A stretch of 64,000 nt of DNA from Oryzicola mucosus (GCF_014534685.1 NZ_JACVVX010000004.1:62001-126000), one strand, 5' to 3'; positions 35,292 to 45,469 are shown, counted from the first letter of the stretch. The notes: a model not told the origin generated them from the sequence alone. A program made the numbers and translations.

Positions 35292-35314
35292 GAACATATG
35301 TATTTCTGTCAATA
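35292..35314 (-). promoter_or_regulatory. Candidate operator/promoter of the DRL-aco operon
   Basis: On the minus strand TTGACA (35307-35312) is followed directly by GAAATACATATGTTC (35292-35306). The second half matches the box upstream of the gut operon in 13 of 15 positions. On the plus strand GAACATATGTATT and AATACGAATGTCC also form an imperfect inverted repeat. It lies 55 bases before the start of the oxidoreductase gene. Confidence 0.55.
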
Positions 35315-35520
35315 CGAATGTCCATATTTTGGATCTGAGATCAGCCGGCTAAACGGACGCGGCTGTGGGTATGGGCTCCCGATTGTGCGCTCTGTCGCGC
35401 GGCGGGCACGTATGTTTGCTTGGTCGCAAGCCGCCGTTCCAGGGAAAGATTTTCGGGTTCGACGAGTGGCCGCAGCACCCTGCCCGCCAAAAGCCACGAT
35501 CTGGCTGTTTGCATGCGCGG

Positions 35521-36033
35521 ATGATCGATTCGACCGCTCCCCTTTCCCGGCACGGCTCTTCCCGCCTTCGTTTCAGATCCGCCAGCCTGGCCCTGGCGGC
35601 CAGTTTATGCGCAGCCCTTCTGTCGGCCTGCCAGACCGGCGGCAGGATCGAAGGCGGCGCCGTGGTCTCCGCGCAGGGCCAAAGCTACCTCAACGACATC
35701 CGCACCGGGCAAGGCATGTCCGCGATGACGCCCGACGCCAAGTTGGGCCAGGCTGCTTTGCAGCAGGCCGGCTACATGGCCGGAAGCGGCAAGATGGTCC
35801 ACACCACCGGGCGGGGCAAGGATTTCGCCACGCGCATCAAAGACAACGGCATTGAAGGTGCCGCCTCTGAAAACATCGCACAGGGCCGTATGGACATGGC
35901 CAAGCTGTTCCAGATGTGGCGGGATTCCCCGGCCCACCGCCGCAACATGCTGGACGAGCGTTTCAACCGCTTCGGCCTGGCTTATGTGACCCGCGGCGGC
36001 GAGCGCTACTGGGCGCTCGTCATGGGGCGGTAG
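35521..36033 (+). CDS. CAP-domain (SCP-like) lipoprotein
   Basis: A 170-residue exported lipoprotein. After a basic N-terminus the signal peptide ends at the lipobox LLSAC (Cys at about residue 35). A CAP superfamily domain follows with YLNDIRTGQG, ENIAQG near the middle and MWRDSPAHRRNML, which are the conserved Glu and His regions of the fold. Bacterial CAP proteins have no general biochemical role assigned. The ATG at 35521 is chosen for signal-peptide placement. It diverges from the DRL-aco operon across 283 bases. Confidence 0.85.
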   Translation: MIDSTAPLSRHGSSRLRFRSASLALAASLCAALLSACQTGGRIEGGAVVSAQGQSYLNDIRTGQGMSAMTPDAKLGQAALQQAGYMAGSGKMVHTTGRGKDFATRIKDNGIEGAASENIAQGRMDMAKLFQMWRDSPAHRRNMLDERFNRFGLAYVTRGGERYWALVMGR

Positions 36034-36105
36034 GGGGTACCGAGGGCTATTAGGGATTGGCGGGCGCCGTAGAGAACGAGCCGACGGATTACATCAACCC
36101 GGTCC

Positions 36106-37647
36106 TCAATCCATATGCGCGGCCGGTGCGGCGCCGGCCATGGCGGCCTTGGGTTTGCGCAGCAGCAAGGCGAGCGGGATGGCGCAGAGCGTGACGATCA
36201 TCATCAGCTTGAAGTCGTCGACGTAGGAGATCATCAGCGACTGGATGGTGACCAGATTGTCCATCTGCTGCAATGCCGACGGATCGCCGGCCACCGCCTG
36301 CGGCGAGATCGCCACGAGATTGGGATTGAATGGCGAGATCGCCGTGCTCAGCTCGGCATGGTTGATTTGCGTGTTGCGGGTCAACAAGAGCGTTACGATC
36401 GAGATGCCGATGGACGAGCCGATATTGCGCACCAGGCTGAACAGGCTCGCCGCATCCGTCCGGTGGCGCGGGTGCAAAGTGGCGAAGGCGACCGTCGACA
36501 GCGGCACGAAGACCAGCCCCAGCCCAAGACCCTGGATGACGCCGCTGACGATGATCAGATAGTCGTCCATCTGCGGCGTGAAGCCGGTCATCATGTAAAG
36601 CGACACAGCTGTCAGCGACAGGCCGGCGACGACGAGATAGCGCGAATCGACCATGCGCACCAACCGGCCAACCATGATCATCGACACCATCGTGCCGACG
36701 CCGCGCGGCGCCATGACCAGGCCCGTCGTCGTCGTGGGATAGCCGAAGATGCGCGACAGCATCGGCGGCAGCAACGCAAGGCTCGCCAGAAGGATGATGC
36801 CGATAATGAAGATGAACACCAGCCCGGTCACGAAATTGCGGTCGAGGAAGATTTCGGGATCGAGGAACGGGGTCTTCGCCGATGCCATATGCACCGCGAA
36901 AATCCAGAAGCCGCTGATGGCGATAGCCATTTCGATCCAGATTTCGGGCGACGAGAACCAGTCGACCTCGCCGCCGCGATCAAGCATGAGCTGGAGCGCG
37001 CCGACGCCGAGCGACAGCATGGCGAAGCCGAAGAAGTCGAAGCCGCGCAGGCGCTTGACCACCGTGGGCAGATAGGCTGCGCAGCCCATGAAGGCTACAA
37101 TGCCGACGGGCAGATTGATGAAGAACACCCAGCGCCAGTCGAAGCTTTCGGTCAGCCAGCCGCCCAGCGTCGGCCCGATGATCGGTCCGACCATGATGCC
37201 GGCGCCCCACATCGCCATGGCCGAGCCGTGGCGTTCCTTGGGGTTGATGTCGAGCAGGAAGGTCTGCGACAGCGGCACGATCGAGGCGCCGAAGATGCCT
37301 TGAAGGATGCGGAACGCCACCATCGACTCCAGGCTCCAGGCGATGCCGCAGAGCATGGAGGAAACGGTGAAGCCGACGACGGAGGTGAGGAACAGCTCCT
37401 TGCGGCCGAAGCGGTCGGACAGCCAGCCGGTGACCGGCGTCATGATCGCGGCGGCCACGATGTAGGACGTCAGCACCCAGTTGATCGTATCCTGGGAAGC
37501 GCCGAGATCGCCCACCATCGACGGCAGCGCGACATTGGCAATGGTGGTGTCGAGCACCTGCATGATCGTGGCCAGCATCACCGATACGGTGATCAGGCCG
37601 CGATGCGGCACCTCGACGAAACCCGTCGATGCTTGCGACTGGCTCAT
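36106..37647 (-). CDS. emrB: DHA2 family MFS drug efflux permease (EmrB-like)
   Basis: A 513-residue proton-driven exporter with fourteen predicted membrane helices. Motif A-like GWLSDRFGRKELF follows helix 2, and a DTTIANVALPSM segment in helix 1 is the DHA2 signature. It works with the HlyD-type protein encoded 21 bases upstream and an outer-membrane channel encoded elsewhere. The operon order marR-emrA-emrB and the regulator indicate induction by toxic hydrophobic compounds. Substrate is not predictable. Confidence 0.92.
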   Translation of the reverse strand: MSQSQASTGFVEVPHRGLITVSVMLATIMQVLDTTIANVALPSMVGDLGASQDTINWVLTSYIVAAAIMTPVTGWLSDRFGRKELFLTSVVGFTVSSMLCGIAWSLESMVAFRILQGIFGASIVPLSQTFLLDINPKERHGSAMAMWGAGIMVGPIIGPTLGGWLTESFDWRWVFFINLPVGIVAFMGCAAYLPTVVKRLRGFDFFGFAMLSLGVGALQLMLDRGGEVDWFSSPEIWIEMAIAISGFWIFAVHMASAKTPFLDPEIFLDRNFVTGLVFIFIIGIILLASLALLPPMLSRIFGYPTTTTGLVMAPRGVGTMVSMIMVGRLVRMVDSRYLVVAGLSLTAVSLYMMTGFTPQMDDYLIIVSGVIQGLGLGLVFVPLSTVAFATLHPRHRTDAASLFSLVRNIGSSIGISIVTLLLTRNTQINHAELSTAISPFNPNLVAISPQAVAGDPSALQQMDNLVTIQSLMISYVDDFKLMMIVTLCAIPLALLLRKPKAAMAGAAPAAHMD

Positions 37648-37668
37648 GACATCACGACTTTCTGCCGT

Positions 37669-38811
37669 TTACTGCCCGGCGTAGGCTTTCCCGAACAGGC
37701 TTGCGAAGCCGCGCGAAGCACCCGTGTCGACGGAGACGTCGGCGCTCATGCCGGTGCGCAGCGCCACATCGGCGCCCTCCGTGTCGATCTTGACCCGCAC
37801 CGGGATGCGCTGGGTCACCTTGACCCAGTTGCCGGTGGCGTTCTGGGCGGGAAGCAGTGAGAACTCTGCGCCCGTACCCGCACCAATGGCCTGGACCGTG
37901 CCTTTGAAGGTGCGGTCGGGATAGGTGTCGAGCACGACGTCAACCTCCTGGCCCGGCTTGATGTGGGTCAGCTGCGTTTCCTTGAAATTGGCATCCACCC
38001 AGGTGTCGCCGGTTTCCACCAGGCTGAAAAGCGCCGTGCCGGCGGTGACGAACTGGCCGACCTTGACCGACGAAGCCTGGTACACCACGCCGTCGCCGGG
38101 CGCCCGCACCGTGGTCTGCGACAGCGTGTACGCCGCCTTGTCGCGGGCGGCGAGTGCTGCCAGCACGGCGGGATGCTGGTCGGTCACGATATCGGGATCG
38201 CCGCCAAGGCCGGCACGCGCGCTGGCGATGCCCTGGATGGCCGACAGGTGCTCGTCCTGGGCGCGCTGCAGGTCGCGACGCGCTTCGTCCAGCGACGACT
38301 TGGCGCTGATGCCCTTGCTGGCAAGATCCTCGCTGCGGTCGAACTGCGACTTGAGATAGTCCACCTCGCCCGCCGCGACGCGTTCCTGCGCCATAGCCTG
38401 GCTGTAGGCCGCACGAAGCTGCTCGACCTGAAGGCGCGCCTGGGCAAGCGCTGCGTCCGCCTGGGCAAGCGCGATGCGATAGGGCTCGGGATCGATCTCG
38501 AACAGTTCGTCGCCGGCCTTGACCTGCGCGTTGTCCGTTATGCCGATCTTGACGATGCGGCCCGCCGCCTCCGACGCGATATTGACGCGCGCCTGGCGCA
38601 GATTGGCGTTTTCGGTTTCCTGGTAACGCCCGCCGGTGATCCAGACATAGCTGCCTCCGGCGATAAAGGCCAAGGGCAATGCCGCCATCAGCAGGAAACG
38701 GCCGCGACCGCGCTTCTTCACTGGCTTTTCGGTCGGGGCAGGAGCAGCGGTCGGCTGCGGATCCCCGGTAATTTTCTCTGCGTTTTCATCGATCTTAGCA
38801 ACCGCGTTCAT
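37669..38811 (-). CDS. emrA: HlyD family membrane fusion protein (EmrA-like)
   Basis: Periplasmic adaptor of 380 residues. A single N-terminal membrane helix (FLLMAALPLAFIAGGSYVWI, about residues 39-58) is followed by a lipoyl-like/barrel-sandwich domain split around a long coiled coil (about 110-200, AQADAALAQARLQVEQLRAAY) and a beta-barrel domain with TQLTHIKPGQEVDVVLDTYP. It bridges EmrB to an outer membrane channel. It overlaps the marR stop by four bases. Confidence 0.92.
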   Translation of the reverse strand: MNAVAKIDENAEKITGDPQPTAAPAPTEKPVKKRGRGRFLLMAALPLAFIAGGSYVWITGGRYQETENANLRQARVNIASEAAGRIVKIGITDNAQVKAGDELFEIDPEPYRIALAQADAALAQARLQVEQLRAAYSQAMAQERVAAGEVDYLKSQFDRSEDLASKGISAKSSLDEARRDLQRAQDEHLSAIQGIASARAGLGGDPDIVTDQHPAVLAALAARDKAAYTLSQTTVRAPGDGVVYQASSVKVGQFVTAGTALFSLVETGDTWVDANFKETQLTHIKPGQEVDVVLDTYPDRTFKGTVQAIGAGTGAEFSLLPAQNATGNWVKVTQRIPVRVKIDTEGADVALRTGMSADVSVDTGASRGFASLFGKAYAGQ

Positions 38812-39296
38812 GCTGGCGTGCCTTCCTTAAGCTGTGCCTCGCCGAGAGACGCACCGTCCGTCTCGGAGAGATTTGCAATGATCGTTTCAAGCCCGTGCAC
38901 AAAGGCGTGGCGCTGGTCCAAGGACAGCCCCGTCAGCGCTTCGTCGAAAATCTGGTGGGCCATGCCCTTGACCTCGGTGAACACGCCACGGCTGCGAGCG
39001 GTCGGGAACACCATGCGCACGCGTCGATCGTTGTCGTCGGCGCGACGCTCGACCCAGCCGGCTTCCGCCATCCGGTCGACCAGGCGCGAGACACTGATCG
39101 GCTCGATCTCGAGCAGTTCGGCAAGGCGCGCCTGGGCAATGCCCGGCTCCTTGACGACACGCACCATTAGTCGCCACTGCGCCGAGGAAAGGCCGTATTG
39201 CGCCGCGTTCGCATCGAAGCGCTTGCGCAGCAGCCTTTGGGCGTCATGCAGCAGAAAACCGATTTTCTCGATGGGTTCCGTATTCATGAGCGTCAT
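38808..39296 (-). CDS. MarR family regulator of the emrAB operon
   Basis: A 162-residue MarR-type repressor. The wHTH runs from YGLSSAQWRLMVRV through IAQARLAELLEIEPISVSRLVDRMAEAGWVERR to the wing ADDNDRRVRMVFPT. It is the first gene of marR-emrA-emrB. A perfect 12-bp palindrome lies just seven bases upstream and is a likely autoregulatory site. An ATG at 39287 could be the real start, since the promoter seems to sit almost on the first ATG. Confidence 0.9.
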   Translation of the reverse strand: MTLMNTEPIEKIGFLLHDAQRLLRKRFDANAAQYGLSSAQWRLMVRVVKEPGIAQARLAELLEIEPISVSRLVDRMAEAGWVERRADDNDRRVRMVFPTARSRGVFTEVKGMAHQIFDEALTGLSLDQRHAFVHGLETIIANLSETDGASLGEAQLKEGTPA

Positions 39297-39302
39297 ATAT
39301 TG

Positions 39303-39314
39303 TGAGCATGCTCA
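39303..39314 (-). promoter_or_regulatory. Perfect palindrome TGAGCATGCTCA upstream of marR-emrAB
   Basis: A 12-bp perfect dyad between a possible -35 (TTGTTT) and -10 (ATATAT) on the minus strand. The position fits a MarR repressor blocking RNA polymerase. The -10-like sequence is nearly adjacent to the first ATG, so mRNA may be leaderless or start at 39287. Confidence 0.5.
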
Positions 39315-39400
39315 TGAAACAAGCCGTCATTTTTGCATAGCAGCATCGCCGCCAGCGAATAGCTGACGGCGACCAAAAATCAGGAGACGGGATTCGGGAA

Positions 39401-40021
39401 TTACGCCTGGACGACGACGACCTGAGCGCCGACCTCGGCGCGGGCATAGAGGTCGATGACGTCATGGTTGAGCATGCGCACGCAGCCGCTCGACATGGCA
39501 TGCCCGATCGACTTGGGCTGGTTGGTGCCGTGGATGCGGAACATGGTGTCGTTGCCGCCGCGATAGAGATAAAGCGCGCGTGCGCCGAGCGGATTGTTGA
39601 GGCCTCCCGCCATGCCGCCGGCAAAGCGCTTGTTGCGGGGATCGCGGCGAATCATGTTGCCGGTCGGCGTCCAGCTCGGCCATTCCGCCTTGCGGCCCAC
39701 CTTGGCGCTGCCGCTGAGCGCGAGCCCCGCCTTGCCGACGCCGATGCCGTAGCGCATCGCCTCCCCGCCCTCCATCACATAGTAAAGACGCCGCTCCGGC
39801 GTGTTGACCACGATGGTGCCGGGAGCATGCGGCCCGGAATACGCGACCTTCTGGCGGCGAAGCTCCGGCGCGATCTGGTCGAGAGGCATCGCCGGCAGCG
39901 GATATTTGTCGTCGGGCACCGGGCCATAGGCCAGCACGGCCGGATTTTGAAATGTCCTGGTGGCGCAACCGGCCAGAAACAACGGCATGCCGATCAGCAA
40001 ACCCCGCCGCGACAACGTCAT
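39401..40021 (-). CDS. L,D-transpeptidase (YkuD), probable Tat-exported lipoprotein
   Basis: A 206-residue peptidoglycan cross-linking or lipoprotein-attaching enzyme. The N-terminus has a twin-arginine sequence (SRRGLLIG) and a lipobox (FLAGC, Cys19), so it is probably exported folded and lipidated. The YkuD catalytic motif is complete: HGTNQPKSIGHAMSSGCVRM near residues 160-180, with Cys as nucleophile. YYVMEGG and GRKAEWPSWTPT are also family-typical. Similar small L,D-transpeptidases are numerous in Hyphomicrobiales, which rely on 3-3 cross-links. Confidence 0.92.
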   Translation of the reverse strand: MTLSRRGLLIGMPLFLAGCATRTFQNPAVLAYGPVPDDKYPLPAMPLDQIAPELRRQKVAYSGPHAPGTIVVNTPERRLYYVMEGGEAMRYGIGVGKAGLALSGSAKVGRKAEWPSWTPTGNMIRRDPRNKRFAGGMAGGLNNPLGARALYLYRGGNDTMFRIHGTNQPKSIGHAMSSGCVRMLNHDVIDLYARAEVGAQVVVVQA

Positions 40022-40140
40022 GCGAATCCCCCGTCAAATTCATCGAACCTGACGTTGGTTAATGCGGTTATGGTTAATGAACGGCTAACACGCCGCCAAT
40101 CCAGCGCGCCCCCGCGCCTTCCCTGCTTCCTCCGTCCGGC

Positions 40141-40545
40141 TCACTCCGGGGCGTGGCAGACGGCCTCGACGTTGAACCCGTCGGGGTCAATGACGAAGGC
40201 GCCATAGTAGTTCGGATGGTAGTGCGGCCTGAGGCCCGGCGCGCCATTGTCCTGTCCGCCATGCGCCATCGCAGCGGCATAAAACGCGTCGACCGCCGCG
40301 CGGCTTTCGGCGGCGAAGGCGATGTGGATGCCCGTTCCCGTCACGGCGCTGCGCTCACCCGGGCGGCGATCGTTGGACAGCCAGAAGAACGGCTTGCCTT
40401 TGCCATAGCCGATACCGTGATAGCCGCCGCTTTCTTCCGGGGTCACTTCCATGATTCCGGCCAAGCCCAGCGGTTCGAGCGCCGCATCGTAAAACCGACG
40501 CGATAGCTCGAAATCAGTGGCGGTGATTCCCATATGGTCGATCAT
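40141..40545 (-). CDS. VOC family protein (glyoxalase/dioxygenase superfamily)
   Basis: A 134-residue single-unit vicinal oxygen chelate protein. It begins IDHMGITATDFELSRRFYDAALEPLG with the first metal His, and ends YYGAFVIDPDGFNVEAVCH with a conserved Glu. The middle has GTGIHIAFAAESRAAVDAFYAAAM. Substrate is unknown; members range from lactoylglutathione lyase to resistance proteins. The ATG at 40545 is where conservation begins. Confidence 0.88.
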   Translation of the reverse strand: MIDHMGITATDFELSRRFYDAALEPLGLAGIMEVTPEESGGYHGIGYGKGKPFFWLSNDRRPGERSAVTGTGIHIAFAAESRAAVDAFYAAAMAHGGQDNGAPGLRPHYHPNYYGAFVIDPDGFNVEAVCHAPE

Positions 40546-40716
40546 GGACCGTCCTTCCTCTTCGCCAAACCCAACGTGGTCCCTGCGGCATATCTTGCCC
40601 GACCGGAGGGCGGATTGCGCTGGATCAACCATTTTGGACGCTTTCGGCGATTCCGGCCAGCCGTTCGAATACGACTGGCTCATCCTGAAAAGCAGCTGAT
40701 GAGGCGACTGTTTTGC

Positions 40717-40745
40717 TTGACTTGTCCGATGGCGTGGACTATCTC
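40717..40745 (+). promoter_or_regulatory. groESL promoter
   Basis: TTGACT (40717-40722), 17 bases, then TATCTC (40740-40745), ten bases before the CIRCE element. The CTTGACTT context also resembles an alphaproteobacterial RpoH -35 box, so heat induction by RpoH is possible as well. Confidence 0.65.
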
Positions 40746-40754
40746 AGCGACGCG

Positions 40755-40781
40755 TTAGCACTCCCCCACGGAGAGTGCTAA
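40755..40781 (+). promoter_or_regulatory. CIRCE operator (HrcA binding site)
   Basis: Exact match to the consensus inverted repeat: TTAGCACTC, nine bases, GAGTGCTAA. It lies 58 bases before groES and just after the promoter, so HrcA repression of groESL is expected. Confidence 0.97.
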
Positions 40782-40839
40782 CAGCAGTCCGGTAAGCCGG
40801 ATACAGAACGTTTCTTACCAGTTCACCGAGGAAATTCAC

Positions 40840-41136
40840 ATGGCTAACTCGAACTTCCGCCCGCTTCATGACCGCGTGGTCGTCAAGCGGCTCGAATCCG
40901 AAGAGAAGACCAAGGGCGGCATCATCATCCCCGACACCGCCAAGGAGAAGCCGCAGGAAGGCGAAATCGTCGCCGTTGGCTCCGGCGCGCGCGACGAAGC
41001 TGGCAAGCTGGTCCCGCTGGACGTCAAGGCTGGCGACAAGGTTCTGTTCGGCAAGTGGTCCGGTACGGAAGTCAAGCTCAATGGCGAAGACCTTCTGATC
41101 ATGAAGGAATCCGACATCATGGGCATCATCGGCTGA
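40840..41136 (+). CDS. groES: Co-chaperonin GroES
   Basis: The 98-residue lid of the GroEL chamber, forming a heptamer. The sequence is canonical: [23 protein letters not shown] with the mobile loop following, [11 protein letters not shown], and the C-terminal [14 protein letters not shown]. First gene of a two-gene heat-shock operon controlled by the CIRCE element upstream, with GAGGAAATTCAC before its ATG. Confidence 0.98.
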   Translation: MANSNFRPLHDRVVVKRLESEEKTKGGIIIPDTAKEKPQEGEIVAVGSGARDEAGKLVPLDVKAGDKVLFGKWSGTEVKLNGEDLLIMKESDIMGIIG

Positions 41137-41180
41137 TCCAGCCGGTTTTCCGCACCATCAACGAAATTTCGGGCCTTTGA

Positions 41181-42857
<1,677 letters not shown>

Positions 42858-42882
42858 GTCCAGCCTCTCCAAGGCTTTACGG

Positions 42883-42912
42883 AAAGGGCGGCTCGCAAGA
42901 GCCGCCCTTTTT
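42883..42912 (+). terminator. Terminator of groESL, possibly bidirectional
   Basis: Nine-bp stem GGGCGGCTC/GAGCCGCCC with a GCAA tetraloop and five Ts. Three As before the stem allow weaker use by the convergent MarR gene. Confidence 0.93.
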
Positions 42913-42930
42913 GTTTGGTACAGAATATGG

Positions 42931-43398
42931 TCACGGCGACGGGCGAATGGCCGGAAACTCGCCGCCATTTGCTGCGAGCACGATCTCCGTCAGATGCTTC
43001 CGCATCAGTTCGACCGCTGCAACTCCGATTGCAGCGCCCCACTCCGCTTCGAGCTCCGCATATATACATTCGACCGCAGCCAGCAGTTCCCAGCCGCGCG
43101 GCGCAAGCTCGACGATCTTCACCCTCGCATCTTCCGGATCGACCGACCGGCGCACATAGCCTGCGGCGTCCATCGGATCGAGAATCTTCGACGCCGCTTG
43201 TTTGGTGACACCAAGCAGCGACGCCAGCTCGACCGAGGTGGTTGACCGGTCCCGCGTCGCCAGCAGCACGAAGCCATATGCCGGCCGAACGTCATGCCAT
43301 CCTTCTTCGCGCAGCCGCTGATGCATGCCGTCGATCAATAGACGGTAAGACATCAAAAGGAGCCTGGCCAGCGGAACCGGCTTCCCGCGTTCGCTCAT
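42931..43398 (-). CDS. MarR family regulator, second gene of the cupin-marR operon
   Basis: A MarR/wHTH protein of about 155 residues. It shows RPAYGFVLLATRDRSTTSVELASLLGVTKQAASKILDPMDAAGYVRR followed by a wing VDPEDARVKIVELAPRG. Its likely start, ATG at 43398, overlaps the cupin stop as ATGA; an ATG three codons upstream is the alternative. Two copies of a GTCAAC-NAG-GTTGAC palindrome flank the -10 of the operon promoter and are probably its own operators. Confidence 0.88.
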   Translation of the reverse strand: MSERGKPVPLARLLLMSYRLLIDGMHQRLREEGWHDVRPAYGFVLLATRDRSTTSVELASLLGVTKQAASKILDPMDAAGYVRRSVDPEDARVKIVELAPRGWELLAAVECIYAELEAEWGAAIGVAAVELMRKHLTEIVLAANGGEFPAIRPSP

Positions 43399-43766
43399 TC
43401 CGCCCATGGCGGGGTAAAGGCCTTATCGCCGACCCGCGCCTGGCCGCCAACCGGAAAGCAGCACATCAGCCGCAACATGTCATCGCCCTCATTGGTGAGT
43501 TCGAACTCGGTGTCCGACGGCACGACGATTGCGTCGCCCTTCGCGGCAATGCCCGCTTTGCCGCCGATTCGGACCGATGCCTTGCCGTCCAGGACGACGA
43601 ATACCTCCTCGCGCGACAGCGAATGCGGCGTTGCCGGCGTGCCTGGCTCGATCTCGACCTGCCAGATGGCGGTTTCGTTGCTTCCCCGGCTCGGTGTTGC
43701 CAGGGAAGTGAACCGAGCTCCTCCGAGTATGTGCGTTGGACTGGGTGGGGACTTGATGATGGACAT
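43395..43766 (-). CDS. Cupin domain-containing protein
   Basis: A small cupin of 123 residues. The first motif, PATPHSLSREEVFVVLDGKASVRIG, has one clear His and two Glu, and the second part has KGDAIVVPSDTEFELTNEGDD. Metal binding is likely but incomplete by eye, so it could be a sensor or a small-molecule binding protein. AAGGAAAAG lies just before the ATG at 43766. It is cotranscribed with the MarR gene, so its expression probably responds to the ligand of that regulator. Confidence 0.85.
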   Translation of the reverse strand: MSIIKSPPSPTHILGGARFTSLATPSRGSNETAIWQVEIEPGTPATPHSLSREEVFVVLDGKASVRIGGKAGIAAKGDAIVVPSDTEFELTNEGDDMLRLMCCFPVGGQARVGDKAFTPPWAE

Positions 43767-43782
43767 GAGGCTTTTCCTTTTC

Positions 43783-43837
43783 GTCAACAAGGTTGACCAT
43801 TTATAGCCTGCTTTGCCATTCCGTCAACTAGGTTGAC
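43783..43837 (-). promoter_or_regulatory. Promoter of the cupin-marR operon with two identical operators
   Basis: On the minus strand a -35 TTGACG (43822-43827) and -10 TATAAA (43800-43805) are 16 bases apart. The dyad GTCAAC-NAG-GTTGAC occurs twice, at 43783-43797 and 43823-43837, 40 bases centre to centre. One copy overlaps the -35 and the other lies just after the -10, an arrangement that suits repression by the MarR protein of the operon. Confidence 0.75.
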
Positions 43838-43969
43838 CAGCTTGCATGGAATCTCTTGATCGGGACTTCGGAATTGGAGCGCGGCAAAAAAATGCCAACG
43901 GTCTGGAACCAATCTCTTGCACGCGCATTGTTATGATGTCTGAGGCAGTTGAATAGACAGCCAAAGGAC

Positions 43970-44012
43970 AAAAAGACGCCTCCCGCGTTCCAACGATGCG
44001 AGAGGCGTTTTT
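43970..44012. terminator. Bidirectional terminator after the patatin lipoprotein gene
   Basis: ACGCCTC/GAGGCGT stem with an imperfect inner extension; four to five As before and five Ts after it allow use from either strand. On the minus strand it ends the patatin transcript. Confidence 0.75.
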
Positions 44013-44023
44013 GTTTGTCCAAC

Positions 44024-45469
44024 TCAGTCGTTGGTGAGTTGCACGTCCGGACGCGGAGCGCCTTTAGGCCAGACGCCGGACACGACCTCTTGGATGATCT
44101 TGCTCGTCTCGACTGTTTTCCGGCCGGCTTCGACCAGTTCGTCGATCTGCTCAACAGGCAGAGCGAGCCGCGTCGGGACATTGTTCAGCTTCGCTTCCAG
44201 TGCGGGGTCGAGATCGTTGAAGGCAAGGCGCTCGACCACCATGTGCACGTCGCGGCAGTCCCAGCCCGCTGTCGTGCCGCGAATTTTGCGGACTGTGGCC
44301 AGCGGCAGGCCGCAACGGTACTGGACGAGCTTCCCCGACCATTCCTGCACGGCGAAGTTCAGCGCATCGAGTTCGTCGCGGACCGAGGATGCCATGCCGG
44401 TTTCGACCACCGCCCCCATCAGCGGCATCATGCCCGGCCCGTGCATGGTCGACCCCCACTTCGCGGTCTGGCCCCTGCCCGCGTCGGCGACGATCAGCAC
44501 GAAATTGCGCAGCCTGACGGCCTCTTCCGCCGAAAGCGGACCGTGCGGCGTGCTCGATGCTGCGCGCTCCAGCACGAAGCCGGTGATGCCGAGATTGTCG
44601 GTCAAGCCGCCATCCATCAGCCTGATATAATTCAGATTGTCCTTGTTCTGGTAGGAATCGAGCGCCTGGGCATAGGCCTGGAGGCGCAGCGAGACGTTGT
44701 CGCGCCTGAGCGCCGTCTTCAGCCATGCCGGCTGCTGGTAGCCGCATTGCGGATTCTTGGCCGTGATGATGACCGGCGTGAACACCACGGGCACGGCCGC
44801 GGAAGCTGCAACCGCGTCCGACAGTTTCAGCGCGTTCAGGTCGCTGCACAGTGCGGCGAAGGTATCGTAGGTGAACAGGAACGGCGTGCGGTTGTAGATG
44901 TCGGAGGCGCTGAGCCAGACGATCGGCGCATTGGCCCAGCGGAAGCTGCTGAAGGTGGCGCCGTTGAACAGGTTCTCGTCGAGCCAGCGTGCGAAGGTGT
45001 CGAGGTCGTTGACGCCGCCATTCCAGGCGCGCGACAGGTTCGCGGGCGAAATGCTGGTCCGCATGCTGGATTCGGCATTCTGGCGCAGGAAACGCTGATC
45101 GAAATCGCGGTAATCGTCCCGGCCCCGATAGCCGAAATAGGCAGCGGTTATGGCGCCGCCCGACACGCCCGAAATCATGCGGATGTCGTCGACCAAGGTG
45201 CGGCGAGATGGCTTCTCATCGACGACAATGTCATCCAGGGCGCGCAATACGCCATAGGAAAAGGCCGAGGCCCGCATGCCGCCGCCGGAAAAGGCAAGGC
45301 CGATAACGGTCGAGCCGTCATCGCCGGAATCGGGAATGAAATCGGGTGAAGGCGGTTGAGGCAGATGCGTCTGAGTGTTGATCGGGCCGACATCCATCGC
45401 CACGCAACCCGTCAGAAGCATCGCGCTGCCGATCACGGCACCGCGCAACCCCTTCATCATCCCGCGCAT
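44024..45469 (-). CDS. Patatin-like phospholipase, lipoprotein
   Basis: About 481 residues, exported and lipid-anchored: the signal peptide ends in the lipobox LLTGC. The patatin fold is shown by the oxyanion loop FSGGGMRASAFSYG, the nucleophile elbow SGVSGG, and DGGLTDNLG with the catalytic Asp. It is larger than the cytoplasmic patatin at 5.7-6.6 kb and not closely similar. The start codon at 45469 is inferred from the signal peptide; the upstream in-frame stretch does not look like coding sequence. It ends at a bidirectional terminator. Confidence 0.87.
   Translation of the reverse strand: MRGMMKGLRGAVIGSAMLLTGCVAMDVGPINTQTHLPQPPSPDFIPDSGDDGSTVIGLAFSGGGMRASAFSYGVLRALDDIVVDEKPSRRTLVDDIRMISGVSGGAITAAYFGYRGRDDYRDFDQRFLRQNAESSMRTSISPANLSRAWNGGVNDLDTFARWLDENLFNGATFSSFRWANAPIVWLSASDIYNRTPFLFTYDTFAALCSDLNALKLSDAVAASAAVPVVFTPVIITAKNPQCGYQQPAWLKTALRRDNVSLRLQAYAQALDSYQNKDNLNYIRLMDGGLTDNLGITGFVLERAASSTPHGPLSAEEAVRLRNFVLIVADAGRGQTAKWGSTMHGPGMMPLMGAVVETGMASSVRDELDALNFAVQEWSGKLVQYRCGLPLATVRKIRGTTAGWDCRDVHMVVERLAFNDLDPALEAKLNNVPTRLALPVEQIDELVEAGRKTVETSKIIQEVVSGVWPKGAPRPDVQLTND

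Noticed and set aside
36115..37860. A 581-residue plus-strand open frame opposite emrB
   Set aside because: Composition dominated by Asp/Arg/His/Gln, the mirror of a membrane transporter; no domain.
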